Assembly: GCA_041446545.1 (NCBI GenBank)
Contig: JBGOEJ010000002.1
Location: 62,001-126,000, forward strand
Length of the DNA: 64,000 bases
Direction of reading: 5' to 3'
Source of the DNA: Fervidibacter canadensis
Lineage (GTDB): Bacteria > Armatimonadota > Fervidibacteria > Fervidibacterales > Fervidibacteraceae
Under the pieces are notes generated by a model. That model did no database searches, was not told where the DNA came from, and saw only the letters and a program-made list of their open reading frames with translations. Of this stretch, positions 1-7,589 are shown piece by piece (positions within the stretch are counted from its first letter, which is position 1; each line of letters opens with the position of its first letter). The position numbers and the translations under genes are program-made.

Positions 1-414
1 ACCAAGGTGCGTGGTCCTGGCATCATCGTCCGTGTCACTGACGCTCCCAAGCCGCCCCCGGGGATTCCCGCAGAAGGCATCGTCCACGATATTGACCTGC
101 TGACGATGGTCAATGAGTTGCGCAACGCAGGTGCCGAGGCTATTGCCATCAACGACCAACGAGTCGTGGCGACAACGGCTATCCGATGTGTCGGCACCCT
201 GATCACTGTCAACGGAGTGACCATTAGCCCTCCTTATGAGATCGTCGCCATCGGCGACCCTGATAAGTTGACGAAAGCCTTAACGATGCCTGGCGGCATC
301 GTGGACGGGTTAAGTCAGATGGGCATCGTCGTTCACATCACTCGCTACTCCGATGTCATCGTCCCCTCGTTGGGAGTGACGCCGCCATTACAGTTTGCCC
401 GCCCGATAGAGTAG
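1..414 (+). CDS. DUF881 family protein, C-terminal part (YlxW/YlxX-like)
   Basis: The reading frame is open from the first base of the window, so the gene is cut at its 5' end; the GTG at position 7 lies inside the conserved core. The visible part has the DUF881 pattern: a GPGI-VRV strand, then NELRNAGAEAIAIN, then a RCVG-TLITVNG strand and a final ILVPS-like segment ending in VTPP. DUF881 proteins are usually membrane-anchored division-associated proteins of unknown biochemical role. The stop overlaps the ribosome binding site (GGAGG) of the next gene, and the order DUF881-Sbp-FtsA is the order seen upstream of ftsZ in Bacillus. Family assignment is firm; function is not known. Confidence 0.85.
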   Translation, partial: TKVRGPGIIVRVTDAPKPPPGIPAEGIVHDIDLLTMVNELRNAGAEAIAINDQRVVATTAIRCVGTLITVNGVTISPPYEIVAIGDPDKLTKALTMPGGIVDGLSQMGIVVHITRYSDVIVPSLGVTPPLQFARPIE

Positions 415-429
415 GAGGCGCAAAGCGAG

Positions 430-813
430 ATGGGGTTGCTTTGGCTGGGTTCGGTTGCTTTACTTGTCGGTTTGCTTGTCGGTTTTGTTTTGGCACCTGT
501 GCAATGGCTTCCACCAGCGTTCCAGAGCCGATTGCCCACCTACCTTGGGTTAGCGTTGCTGGCAGCCTTGGATGCGACCTTAGGGGCGTGGCGAGCCCGC
601 TTGGAAGGCACCTTTGATTCAGGCGTTCTTTTGTCGGGCTTTTTTGTCAACATGATTGCCGCTGCCAGTTTAGCCTATGTCGGCGACTGGCTCAATATGG
701 ATTTCGCCTTGGCAGCCTCTGTCGCCTTTGGCACCCGCATCTTTAACAACTTAGCCATCCTTCGGCGTATCTTGTTACAGCGGTGGCGGCAACGAGTCAC
801 GCAACCGGGGTGA
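430..813 (+). CDS. sbp: Small basic protein Sbp, DUF1290 family
   Basis: A 127-residue membrane protein. About three hydrophobic segments (residues roughly 5-25, 38-50 and 72-95) surround the conserved family signature LAALDATLGAWRA followed by GFFVNM. DUF1290/Sbp lies just upstream of ftsA in Firmicutes and Actinobacteria; no biochemical activity is established. The ATG is preceded at a good distance by AGGAGG, which overlaps the stop of the DUF881 gene, so the two are probably co-translated. The basic C-terminal tail (RRILLQRWRQR) is typical of the family. Confidence 0.87.
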   Translation: MGLLWLGSVALLVGLLVGFVLAPVQWLPPAFQSRLPTYLGLALLAALDATLGAWRARLEGTFDSGVLLSGFFVNMIAAASLAYVGDWLNMDFALAASVAFGTRIFNNLAILRRILLQRWRQRVTQPG

Positions 814-820
814 CGGAAGC

Positions 821-2083
821 GTGTTTTGGGGCACTCCTGCTAACTATGTCGTCGGTTTGGATGTCGGAACGACCAAAGTCTGCACCCTCATCGCCCGCCT
901 CCTGCCTGAGACCGTCGGTTCAGCGGGCGCCTCACCCTCTCAGGGTTGGGAGACAGTTAGTTTCGCCTCGGTGCGCTCGCGGGGAGTGCAGCGGGCGACC
1001 GTCGTGGACTTGGAGGAAGCCGCCTCCGCTGTCGCCGAAAGTTTAGACCGCGCCGAACAGACAGGAGGTATTGAAATCCAATCGGTCTGGGTGGGCATCA
1101 CGGGTCACCACATCCGTGCCCATCCCGTCACCGTCACCTTGACTTTGCCTGAGGAGGAAACGGACATCACGACGGAGCATTTGGAAGAATTGCATCGGCG
1201 CGCTCAAAAGCCTTACCTTCGGGACGACCAATGCGTGCTCCACCTTTTGCCCCGTCAGTTCATCATCAACGGCGTCGGCGGCATCCGTCGCCCTTTGGGC
1301 TTGACGGCGCGGGAAATTCGCCTGCAAGGACTGATCGTCACTGCCGATGCCTCCTTTGTCCGCAGCCTGACCGCTTGCGTCCGTAAAGCCGGCGTAGAGG
1401 TAGCAGGCATGGTCTTGGAACCTTTGGCGGCAGGAGAGGCAGTCTTGACAGAAAGCGAAAAGGAATTGGGCACTGTCGTGATGGACATCGGTGGCGGGAC
1501 GACGGATGTTGCCGTGTTTTTAGAAGGCGTCCTTGTGGATACTTTTGCCCTCCCCATCGGCGGCAACCATGTCACCCGCGACCTCGCCATCGGCTTGCGC
1601 ACTCCGTTGGAAGAAGCCGAGCGGTTGAAAATCCGCTATGGCTCGGCACTCCCTCAAAAAGTCGGCGATGAGGCGGTGGAAGTTTTGGAGTTAGGGCAAG
1701 GCAAACCCCGACCCGTCGCCAAGCGGGCTTTGGCGGAAATTATTGAGGCGCGCATGCGAGAGTTGTTGGAGTTAGCGGCAGAGCGGCTCCAACGGAGCGG
1801 ATGGACTTCCTTGTTGGCAGGCGGCATCGTTTTGACGGGCGGGGGCTCTCTGCTGGAGGGTGTCGTTGAATTGGCGCAGGAAATTTTCAACCTGCCCGTG
1901 CGGATCGGCGAACCGATGCTCTCACCCGGGGCGCCCCACGAATTGCGCAGCCCGATGTATGCGACCCTCATCGGGCTTGTTTTGCATGCCCTGCGGCATC
2001 GTCAGGCAGCCGCCGAGCCGATGCCTTTGTGGCGGCAATGGCTTCATCGGTTGCTGCGGCGTGTCAAAAATCTTTGGCGCTGA
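821..2083 (+). CDS. ftsA: Cell division protein FtsA
   Basis: An actin-like ATPase of 420 residues that tethers FtsZ to the membrane. The phosphate-1 motif GLDVGTTKV is at residues about 12-20, the phosphate-2 motif DIGGGTTDV at about 221-229, and the adenosine motif GGIVLTGGGS at about 338. The C-terminus LWRQWLHRLLRRVKNLWR is a strongly amphipathic basic helix, the expected membrane-targeting element. The start is a GTG seven bases after the sbp stop. A short Gly/Ser/Ala/Pro-rich insertion (residues about 32-43) sits in domain 1A. The next gene is not ftsZ but an unrelated hydrolase, which is unusual for this cluster. Confidence 0.93.
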   Translation: MFWGTPANYVVGLDVGTTKVCTLIARLLPETVGSAGASPSQGWETVSFASVRSRGVQRATVVDLEEAASAVAESLDRAEQTGGIEIQSVWVGITGHHIRAHPVTVTLTLPEEETDITTEHLEELHRRAQKPYLRDDQCVLHLLPRQFIINGVGGIRRPLGLTAREIRLQGLIVTADASFVRSLTACVRKAGVEVAGMVLEPLAAGEAVLTESEKELGTVVMDIGGGTTDVAVFLEGVLVDTFALPIGGNHVTRDLAIGLRTPLEEAERLKIRYGSALPQKVGDEAVEVLELGQGKPRPVAKRALAEIIEARMRELLELAAERLQRSGWTSLLAGGIVLTGGGSLLEGVVELAQEIFNLPVRIGEPMLSPGAPHELRSPMYATLIGLVLHALRHRQAAAEPMPLWRQWLHRLLRRVKNLWR

Positions 2084-2106
2084 CTTCTCCCAAAGGAGGG
2101 ACGGTC

Positions 2107-2982
2107 ATGCGGTTGGTCACTTACGGCGAACGGGGTGAAGAACGCTTAGGCGTCCTCGTGGATGGCGGCAGGCACATCCTTGACTTGAACATCGCCTCGC
2201 GAGGTTCCATCCCGCCCGACCCCATCGCTTTTCTGGACGGCGATTATTGGACGCTGGCGCGCAAAGTGTTGGAACAACCCGTCGCTGAACTGCAAGCAGC
2301 GGCGTTGGTGGAAGCCGATGGCGTGCGTTGGGGGGCGCCTGTCCCCGAACCCCGCACCATCATCGCTTTGGGCTTGAACTACCGCGACCATGCGGAGGAA
2401 GGCAAACAAGAGCCACCGCCAAACCCGCTCCTCTTCGCTAAAGCTCCCGCTTGCACCATCGGTCCTTTTGACGACATCCTCTATCCGCCCCAAGTGACGC
2501 AACTGGACTATGAGGTAGAACTCGCCATCGTCATCGGCAAGCGGGCGAAGAACTTGACCCCTGAGCAAGCGTGGAATGTCATCGCTGGCTACACCGTCAT
2601 CAACGATGTCAGCGCCCGTGACATTCAGTTCCGAGAGAGCCAATGGTTTCGGGCGAAAAGTTTTGACACTTTCGCCCCCATGGGACCTTGCTTAGTGACC
2701 CCTGACGAAATCGGCGACCCGCAAAACTTGCGGATTTGGTGCGCCGTCAACGGTGAACGATTGCAGGACAGCACGACTGCCAACATGATTTTCAAAATCC
2801 CCGAGATCGTCGCCTTCATCTCCCAATGCTTCACCTTGCGCCCTGGCGATGTGATTGCGACAGGCACGCCCGCTGGCGTCGGCGTTTTCCGCAAACCGCC
2901 AAAGTTGCTGAAAGTCGGCGATGTCGTAGAGACGGGCATTGAAAACATCGGCGTCCTCCGCAACCGCATCGTCGCCCCATGA
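2107..2982 (+). CDS. Fumarylacetoacetate hydrolase (FAH) family protein
   Basis: A 291-residue FAH-fold enzyme. The family cleaves or isomerises beta-diketone or acylpyruvate substrates, or hydrates 2-oxo-4-enoates, with a divalent metal. Visible signatures are the ALGLNYRDHAEE lid motif, the metal-binding LDYEVELAIVIGKRA segment (E-x-E), the GYTVINDVSARD stretch and GDVIATGTPAGVG near the C-terminus. The frame is open upstream into ftsA, but the ATG at 2107 is preceded by AAAGGAGGGA at ideal spacing and begins at the usual family N-terminus (MRLVTYG). The exact substrate cannot be told. It appears to be a filler gene placed where ftsZ would be expected. Confidence 0.88.
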   Translation: MRLVTYGERGEERLGVLVDGGRHILDLNIASRGSIPPDPIAFLDGDYWTLARKVLEQPVAELQAAALVEADGVRWGAPVPEPRTIIALGLNYRDHAEEGKQEPPPNPLLFAKAPACTIGPFDDILYPPQVTQLDYEVELAIVIGKRAKNLTPEQAWNVIAGYTVINDVSARDIQFRESQWFRAKSFDTFAPMGPCLVTPDEIGDPQNLRIWCAVNGERLQDSTTANMIFKIPEIVAFISQCFTLRPGDVIATGTPAGVGVFRKPPKLLKVGDVVETGIENIGVLRNRIVAP

Positions 2983-3011
2983 GGCGTGGGTGTCTTTTTC
3001 CCCAAAAAGGG

Positions 3012-3042
3012 CGTTGAGGGAGGCAACCGAAATGTCTCTCAA
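3012..3042. other. Small hairpin between the FAH and comEC genes
   Basis: CGTTGAG and CTCAACG form a 7-bp inverted repeat around a loop of about 19 bases. It is preceded by CTTTTTCCCCAAAAAG, itself a weak inverted repeat. No clear T-tract follows, so a terminator role for the FAH gene is only a guess. Confidence 0.25.
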
Positions 3043-3137
3043 CGGCTCAGCGCAGGGAGTTGCCCTACCCCCATCTTTCAAAAAAGCGATGCTCAGCCCC
3101 TGTTAACGGTGAGGAGCCGAGCGGAGAAGTGACGAAG

Positions 3138-4631
3138 ATGGAAAGGCAGGGACGCGGTGTGGACTGGTTGGTGCGGCGCCCAGTGGCATTGCTCAGTGGG
3201 GTGTTCGTGGCGGGCGCCTTGGCGGAGGCGGGATTGCCCGAAGGGAAAGAAATTGCCCTTGTCGCATCGCTGTTTGCCCTGCTCGCCTTTATCGTTGCCT
3301 TTACTTTCGCTACCCATCGCCTTTTCTGGCTGGCGCTCGCTTCTTTTGCGATGGGTTGCGGGCTGATGCGTTGGCGATTGCCGCCAGCGCCGCCCGATTT
3401 GAAAGCGCCCTTTGACGGCATCGTCGCTGCCGTCCCAATGCCGATGCCTTACGGCTATCGGTTGCTTTTGCGGGTTGATAAGCCTGTTAACGGTTTCGCA
3501 CAACTGGCGGTAAGAGATGAACCGTTGTCAGCGTCCCCGCGATGGCAAATCGGTGATCGCATTTTGGTGCGCCGATTTTGGGGACGACCGAGTTCTTGGC
3601 GACGCCATCGCTTTCAGTGCATCTTTTGGGTCGGGCGCACCACCGCCGACGACCTTCAACGCATCGGTTATGAGGCATCAGCATTCCCATTGACCCGTTG
3701 GCGGGAACGATGGCGGCGATGGGTATTTCAGCGCTGGGCGCAATCCCTTCCGCCCCGCGAGCATGCTTTGGAGTTGCCGTTCCTTGCCAGTTTGGTCTTT
3801 GGGATGCGAACGGTGACGATCAGCGAAGCCGACGCGGAAGCCTTCGCCCGTTCGGGCTTGGCGCATTTGTTCGCGCCATCGGGGACTCAAGTCACCTTAC
3901 TGATGGGGCTCGTTTGGCTCGCTCACCGCTATCTCCATTTGCCCCCGTTGCCGTTATTGCTCTCGTTGCTGGCTTTTTACTTGCCCTTAACCCAGGGCGA
4001 GCCGAGCATTTACCGCGCTGTCCTGATGGGGTTTTACGCCTTCGCAGGTTGGGTCTGGTTTCGTGAGGTGGATTGGCACACCGCCTTGTGGCTCAGTTCG
4101 GCGTTGCTCGTCCTTGTCAAGCCCGACATGCTCCACGATGCGGGCTTTCAACTTTCCTATGCGGCGACCTTCGGCTTGGTTTATGCGTCCCCACTGCTTT
4201 CGCGATGGCTCAGTTGGCTGCCCGAATGGCTGCGGTTTCCGATGGCGGCGACTTTGAGCGCCCAACTGTTTTTGACGCCCATCTTGATGCACTACTTTGG
4301 GCGGGTGAGTTTGGTCGGTCCGATCGCCAACCCGTTTGCTGTTTTGCCTGCGTCGTTTGCTCTGACGCTGGGGTTCGTCTCGGCGTTGCTTTCACTGCCG
4401 ATGCCGTCAGCGACGATGCCGATGAGCCTAATGGCGAGCAAATTGGCGAGTTGTGTCGTGGGCATCGCTCACACCTTTGCGGCGCCGCGTTGGGCTTGCC
4501 TTCTCGTTGCGCCCCCGTCAGCCGTTGAGACGCTGATGATGCTGGCAGTTTTGACGGCATCGGTGGCTTGGTTGAAGGGCAATCAGACAGGTGGGCAGGA
4601 AAAGGTAGCAATGCCCTTGACGAACCCTTGA
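3138..4631 (+). CDS. comEC: ComEC/Rec2-family DNA internalisation protein
   Basis: A polytopic membrane protein of 497 residues. It has an N-terminal trio of hydrophobic segments (residues about 15-80), a soluble OB-like section containing GDRILVRRFWG, and the ComEC competence domain. That domain carries the hallmark FARSGLAHLFAPSGTQV and the later YRAVLMG and LHDAGFQLSYAATFGLV. ComEC forms the inner-membrane channel for single-stranded DNA in transformation. The C-terminal metallo-beta-lactamase domain of longer ComEC proteins is absent: the protein ends after the last membrane segments. The ATG at 3138 is chosen over an upstream start at 3060 because GGAG lies before it and the protein then starts just before the first membrane region. 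Confidence 0.88.
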   Translation: MERQGRGVDWLVRRPVALLSGVFVAGALAEAGLPEGKEIALVASLFALLAFIVAFTFATHRLFWLALASFAMGCGLMRWRLPPAPPDLKAPFDGIVAAVPMPMPYGYRLLLRVDKPVNGFAQLAVRDEPLSASPRWQIGDRILVRRFWGRPSSWRRHRFQCIFWVGRTTADDLQRIGYEASAFPLTRWRERWRRWVFQRWAQSLPPREHALELPFLASLVFGMRTVTISEADAEAFARSGLAHLFAPSGTQVTLLMGLVWLAHRYLHLPPLPLLLSLLAFYLPLTQGEPSIYRAVLMGFYAFAGWVWFREVDWHTALWLSSALLVLVKPDMLHDAGFQLSYAATFGLVYASPLLSRWLSWLPEWLRFPMAATLSAQLFLTPILMHYFGRVSLVGPIANPFAVLPASFALTLGFVSALLSLPMPSATMPMSLMASKLASCVVGIAHTFAAPRWACLLVAPPSAVETLMMLAVLTASVAWLKGNQTGGQEKVAMPLTNP

Positions 4632-4655
4632 CGGAAACGGTTGGTCGGTCTGCCA

Positions 4656-6053
4656 TTACTTGAGGGCAGAAAGGCGTTGAACGGCTGCCTTGAAGGTTTT
4701 GCCTCGCTCTTCATAGTTGGCAAACAGGTCAAAACTGGCACATCCTGGCGACAGCAAAACGATGTCTCCCTTGTGCGCCAAAGAGAGGGCTCGCTCCACC
4801 GCTTCGTTCATGTCGCTCGCTTTCACGATGACAGGGACTCCCGCTTGTTGCGCCATTGCCATCAAAGGGTCAGCGAACTCGCCGATGGCGATGAGGGCTT
4901 TAAGGTGCGTTTTGGCGAGGCGAGCAAATTCGCTCCAATCGCCACCCTTGTCGCGCCCACCAGCGATCAAGATGACGGGACAGTCAAAGGCTCTCAGGGC
5001 AGCGACGGTGGCAGCAGGGGTCGTGGCGGCGGAATCGTCGTAGAAACGGATGCCATCCACTTCGGCGACGAATTCCAACCGATGAGGCACGCCCCGAAAT
5101 TCCCGAAGGGCATCGGCGATGCGCTCAGGCAAAGCACCCGCCAGCAAGGCTGCCCCGATGGCAATGCGCAAGTTGCTTCGGTTGTGTTCGCCGGGCAACG
5201 AAAAATCGGCGAGGCGGGCGACAGGAAAGCGCCCTTCTCCCAAATTCGCCCAAACAAATTGTTCATCGTTGCTGACCCAGTGGGTGCAATAGGGACAACT
5301 GACAAGCAACTCAGCGCCGCACCAAAGGATGCGGGTGCGGACAAATTGCGCCATCCATCGCGAGCCGGCGTCGTCGGCGTTCAGCACCGCCCAGTCGTCT
5401 CCTTTTTGATGGGCAAACAGTTTCGCTTTCGCCTGCCAATAATTGTCCACCGTCTCATGCCAGTCCAGATGGTCAACACCCAACATCGTCAGGGCAGCGA
5501 TGTTCGGTCGGAAGGTTTGGCAGGTCGCCAACTGGAAACTGCTGACTTCCAAGACGACGGTCAACGGGGTCGGGTCGTAGGAGGTAACGACTTGCACGAA
5601 GGGCGTGCCGACATTGCCCGCCAACACCGACGGGATGTCGGAGGCTTGGAGCATCGCAAAGATGAGGTGAACGGTTGTCGTCTTTCCCTTCGTGCCCGTG
5701 ACGGCGGCGATGCGCCAATGAGTGGGCATGAGGCGGTAGGCAAATTCTATTTCGCCCCAAAGCGTCGTCCCGCTTTCGGCAAGTTTTTGAATTTCTGGGC
5801 GATGGATGCTGATGCCGGGGCTGAGGATGGCGAGGGACAACTGCCACTTTCGCAATCGTTCCAATGCCTGTTCACCCAGCAGAAGTTGAGCGCCTTGCTG
5901 AGCGAGGGCTTGAACGCGCTCGCGGTGTGCCAACTTTTCCAGCGGTTTTTCATCAACGGCGATAACTTGAACTCCCCGCCGCAGCAACACTTCAGCGACG
6001 GCACAACCCGAAACGCCCAGACCCAAGACGGCGACAAGAGGAGGCAATTCCAT
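4656..6053 (-). CDS. murD: UDP-N-acetylmuramoylalanine--D-glutamate ligase MurD
   Basis: A cytoplasmic Mur ligase of 465 residues that adds D-Glu to UDP-MurNAc-L-Ala using ATP. It shows the N-terminal Rossmann motif VLGLGVSG, the P-loop VTGTKGKTTT near residue 117, the EVSSFQL motif, NADD, the LPGEHNRSNLRIA domain boundary, GVPHRLE and YDDSAATTPAATVAAL, then the C-terminal GGRDKGGDW and LLSPGCASFDLF. The ATG at 6053 puts the start just before the Rossmann strand with GGAAGG 11 bases upstream; ATG 6062 is an alternative. It is isolated from other mur genes and divergent from rimO. Confidence 0.95.
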   Translation of the reverse strand: MELPPLVAVLGLGVSGCAVAEVLLRRGVQVIAVDEKPLEKLAHRERVQALAQQGAQLLLGEQALERLRKWQLSLAILSPGISIHRPEIQKLAESGTTLWGEIEFAYRLMPTHWRIAAVTGTKGKTTTVHLIFAMLQASDIPSVLAGNVGTPFVQVVTSYDPTPLTVVLEVSSFQLATCQTFRPNIAALTMLGVDHLDWHETVDNYWQAKAKLFAHQKGDDWAVLNADDAGSRWMAQFVRTRILWCGAELLVSCPYCTHWVSNDEQFVWANLGEGRFPVARLADFSLPGEHNRSNLRIAIGAALLAGALPERIADALREFRGVPHRLEFVAEVDGIRFYDDSAATTPAATVAALRAFDCPVILIAGGRDKGGDWSEFARLAKTHLKALIAIGEFADPLMAMAQQAGVPVIVKASDMNEAVERALSLAHKGDIVLLSPGCASFDLFANYEERGKTFKAAVQRLSALK

Positions 6054-6191
6054 CGCTCGCATCACCTTCCGAAAAAGTTTGACAACCTGATGGGACAGAT
6101 TGAGCAGGCGTGCCAAAATTGACGGTGCATCTCTTTCCAATGCGCCTTTCCCATGCCTGAGGCTTCAGGGCATTCTCGTGAGGTGTCAAGG

Positions 6192-7589
6192 ATGCGTCCA
6201 TTCATCCGTTGCGCTGTCGTGTCTTTGGGTTGCCCGAAAAACTTGGTGGACAGCGAGCAGATGCTCGGCTGGCTGGCAGAAAGCGGCTTCGCCCTGACAA
6301 ACGATGTGACCGATGCGGAGGTCATCATCGTCAACACTTGTGGCTTTCTGCAAGCGGCGGTCAACGAATCGCTATCCGAATTGCGCCGTTTGTCACGCTT
6401 GAAGCGGCGGGGCAATTGCCGGGCATTGATCGCAGCGGGTTGTCTTGTCTCCCGCTTTCCCGAACTGGTCAAGGCGCAGGTGCCTGAAGTGGATGCGTGC
6501 TTGGGTGTTTTGGATTTAGACCGCATCGCTGAAGTCGTCGCCCAAGCGTTAGGCATTCGTTTGCGGCGGCAAAAAGTTTTGGCAGAGCCACCTTATGCGC
6601 CTCGCATCGTCAGCACGCCACCTTGGTATGCCTACTTGAAAATCGCCGAAGGTTGTGACCGCACTTGCACCTTTTGCGCCATCCCGCTCATTCGGGGCAA
6701 GCAAAAAAGCCGCCCGATGGGAGAACTTCTCGCTGAAGCCCGCACCTTAGTGGCGCAAGGCGTTCGGGAGTTGATTTTGGTCGCCCAAGATACGACCCGC
6801 TACGGCGTGGATTTGTATGGCAAACCGATGCTGCCAGAGTTGGTTCGCCAACTGTCAAGGTTGGACGGGCTCAAGTGGCTTCGGCTGCTCTACTGCTACC
6901 CGACAGCAGTTTCGGAACGATTGATCGCTGCGATGGCGGAAAGCGAACGGGTCGCCCGCTACATTGACATCCCATTGCAACACAGCCATCCCGACATCCT
7001 TCGGGCGATGCAAAGGGGAGGCGACGCCGAAACTTACGCTCGGTTGATTGAGCGATTGCGGGCGGTGATGCCTGACATCGCCATCCGCACGACTTTCATC
7101 GTCGGTTTCCCTGGGGAGACCGAGCATCATTTTGAGCACTTGTTGGAGTTCGTCAAAGCGATGCGGTTTGATCGGCTGGGGGTTTTTGTCTTTTCGCCCG
7201 AACCTGGGACGCCGGCGGCGAATTTCCTTAACCCTGTGCCTTCAGAGGTAGCCGAAGAACGACGGCATCGCTTGCTCACCGCTCAACAAGCCATTTCACA
7301 AGAGCGCAACGAACGATGGGTAGGCAAGGAGTTGGAAGTGGTTTTGGAACGGTTTGACCGACGCACCCGTCAGTATGTTGCCCGTTCCCAATACGAAGCG
7401 CCGGAAATTGATGGCGTGGTGCTGGTTCGGGGTAGCGGGCAAAAAGAGTCGCCGTTGGGTTCATTCGTGCGGGTGCGAGTGGAACGGGCAGAAGTCTACG
7501 ACTTGCACGCTGTGCCGATAGATGACGGGACGGAAAGGAGGCAAGGGAATGCACGGCGAAGAGGCTGCGTGGCAGGCATCGGGATTTGA
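6192..7589 (+). CDS. rimO: Ribosomal protein S12 methylthiotransferase RimO
   Basis: A radical-SAM enzyme of 465 residues that methylthiolates an aspartate of ribosomal protein S12. The UPF0004 domain supplies three cysteines (SLGCPKN, NTCGF, AGCL). The radical-SAM triad is CDRTCTFC, followed by IPLIRGKQKSRP, and a TRAM domain closes the protein. RimO is favoured over MiaB by the SLGCPKNLVDSE start and the overall pattern. GAGG at about 6179-6183 supports the ATG at 6192; a longer frame from 6153 lacks such a site. The last 41 bases overlap the start of the next gene, suggesting translational coupling. Confidence 0.94.
   Translation: MRPFIRCAVVSLGCPKNLVDSEQMLGWLAESGFALTNDVTDAEVIIVNTCGFLQAAVNESLSELRRLSRLKRRGNCRALIAAGCLVSRFPELVKAQVPEVDACLGVLDLDRIAEVVAQALGIRLRRQKVLAEPPYAPRIVSTPPWYAYLKIAEGCDRTCTFCAIPLIRGKQKSRPMGELLAEARTLVAQGVRELILVAQDTTRYGVDLYGKPMLPELVRQLSRLDGLKWLRLLYCYPTAVSERLIAAMAESERVARYIDIPLQHSHPDILRAMQRGGDAETYARLIERLRAVMPDIAIRTTFIVGFPGETEHHFEHLLEFVKAMRFDRLGVFVFSPEPGTPAANFLNPVPSEVAEERRHRLLTAQQAISQERNERWVGKELEVVLERFDRRTRQYVARSQYEAPEIDGVVLVRGSGQKESPLGSFVRVRVERAEVYDLHAVPIDDGTERRQGNARRRGCVAGIGI

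Noticed and set aside
2029..2106. An upstream start for the FAH gene inside ftsA
   Set aside because: The ATG at 2107 has AAAGGAGG at ideal spacing and fits the family start.
4641..6122. A 493-codon plus-strand open frame
   Set aside because: It lies wholly antisense to murD, whose motifs are complete; GC-rich coding strands give long shadow frames.
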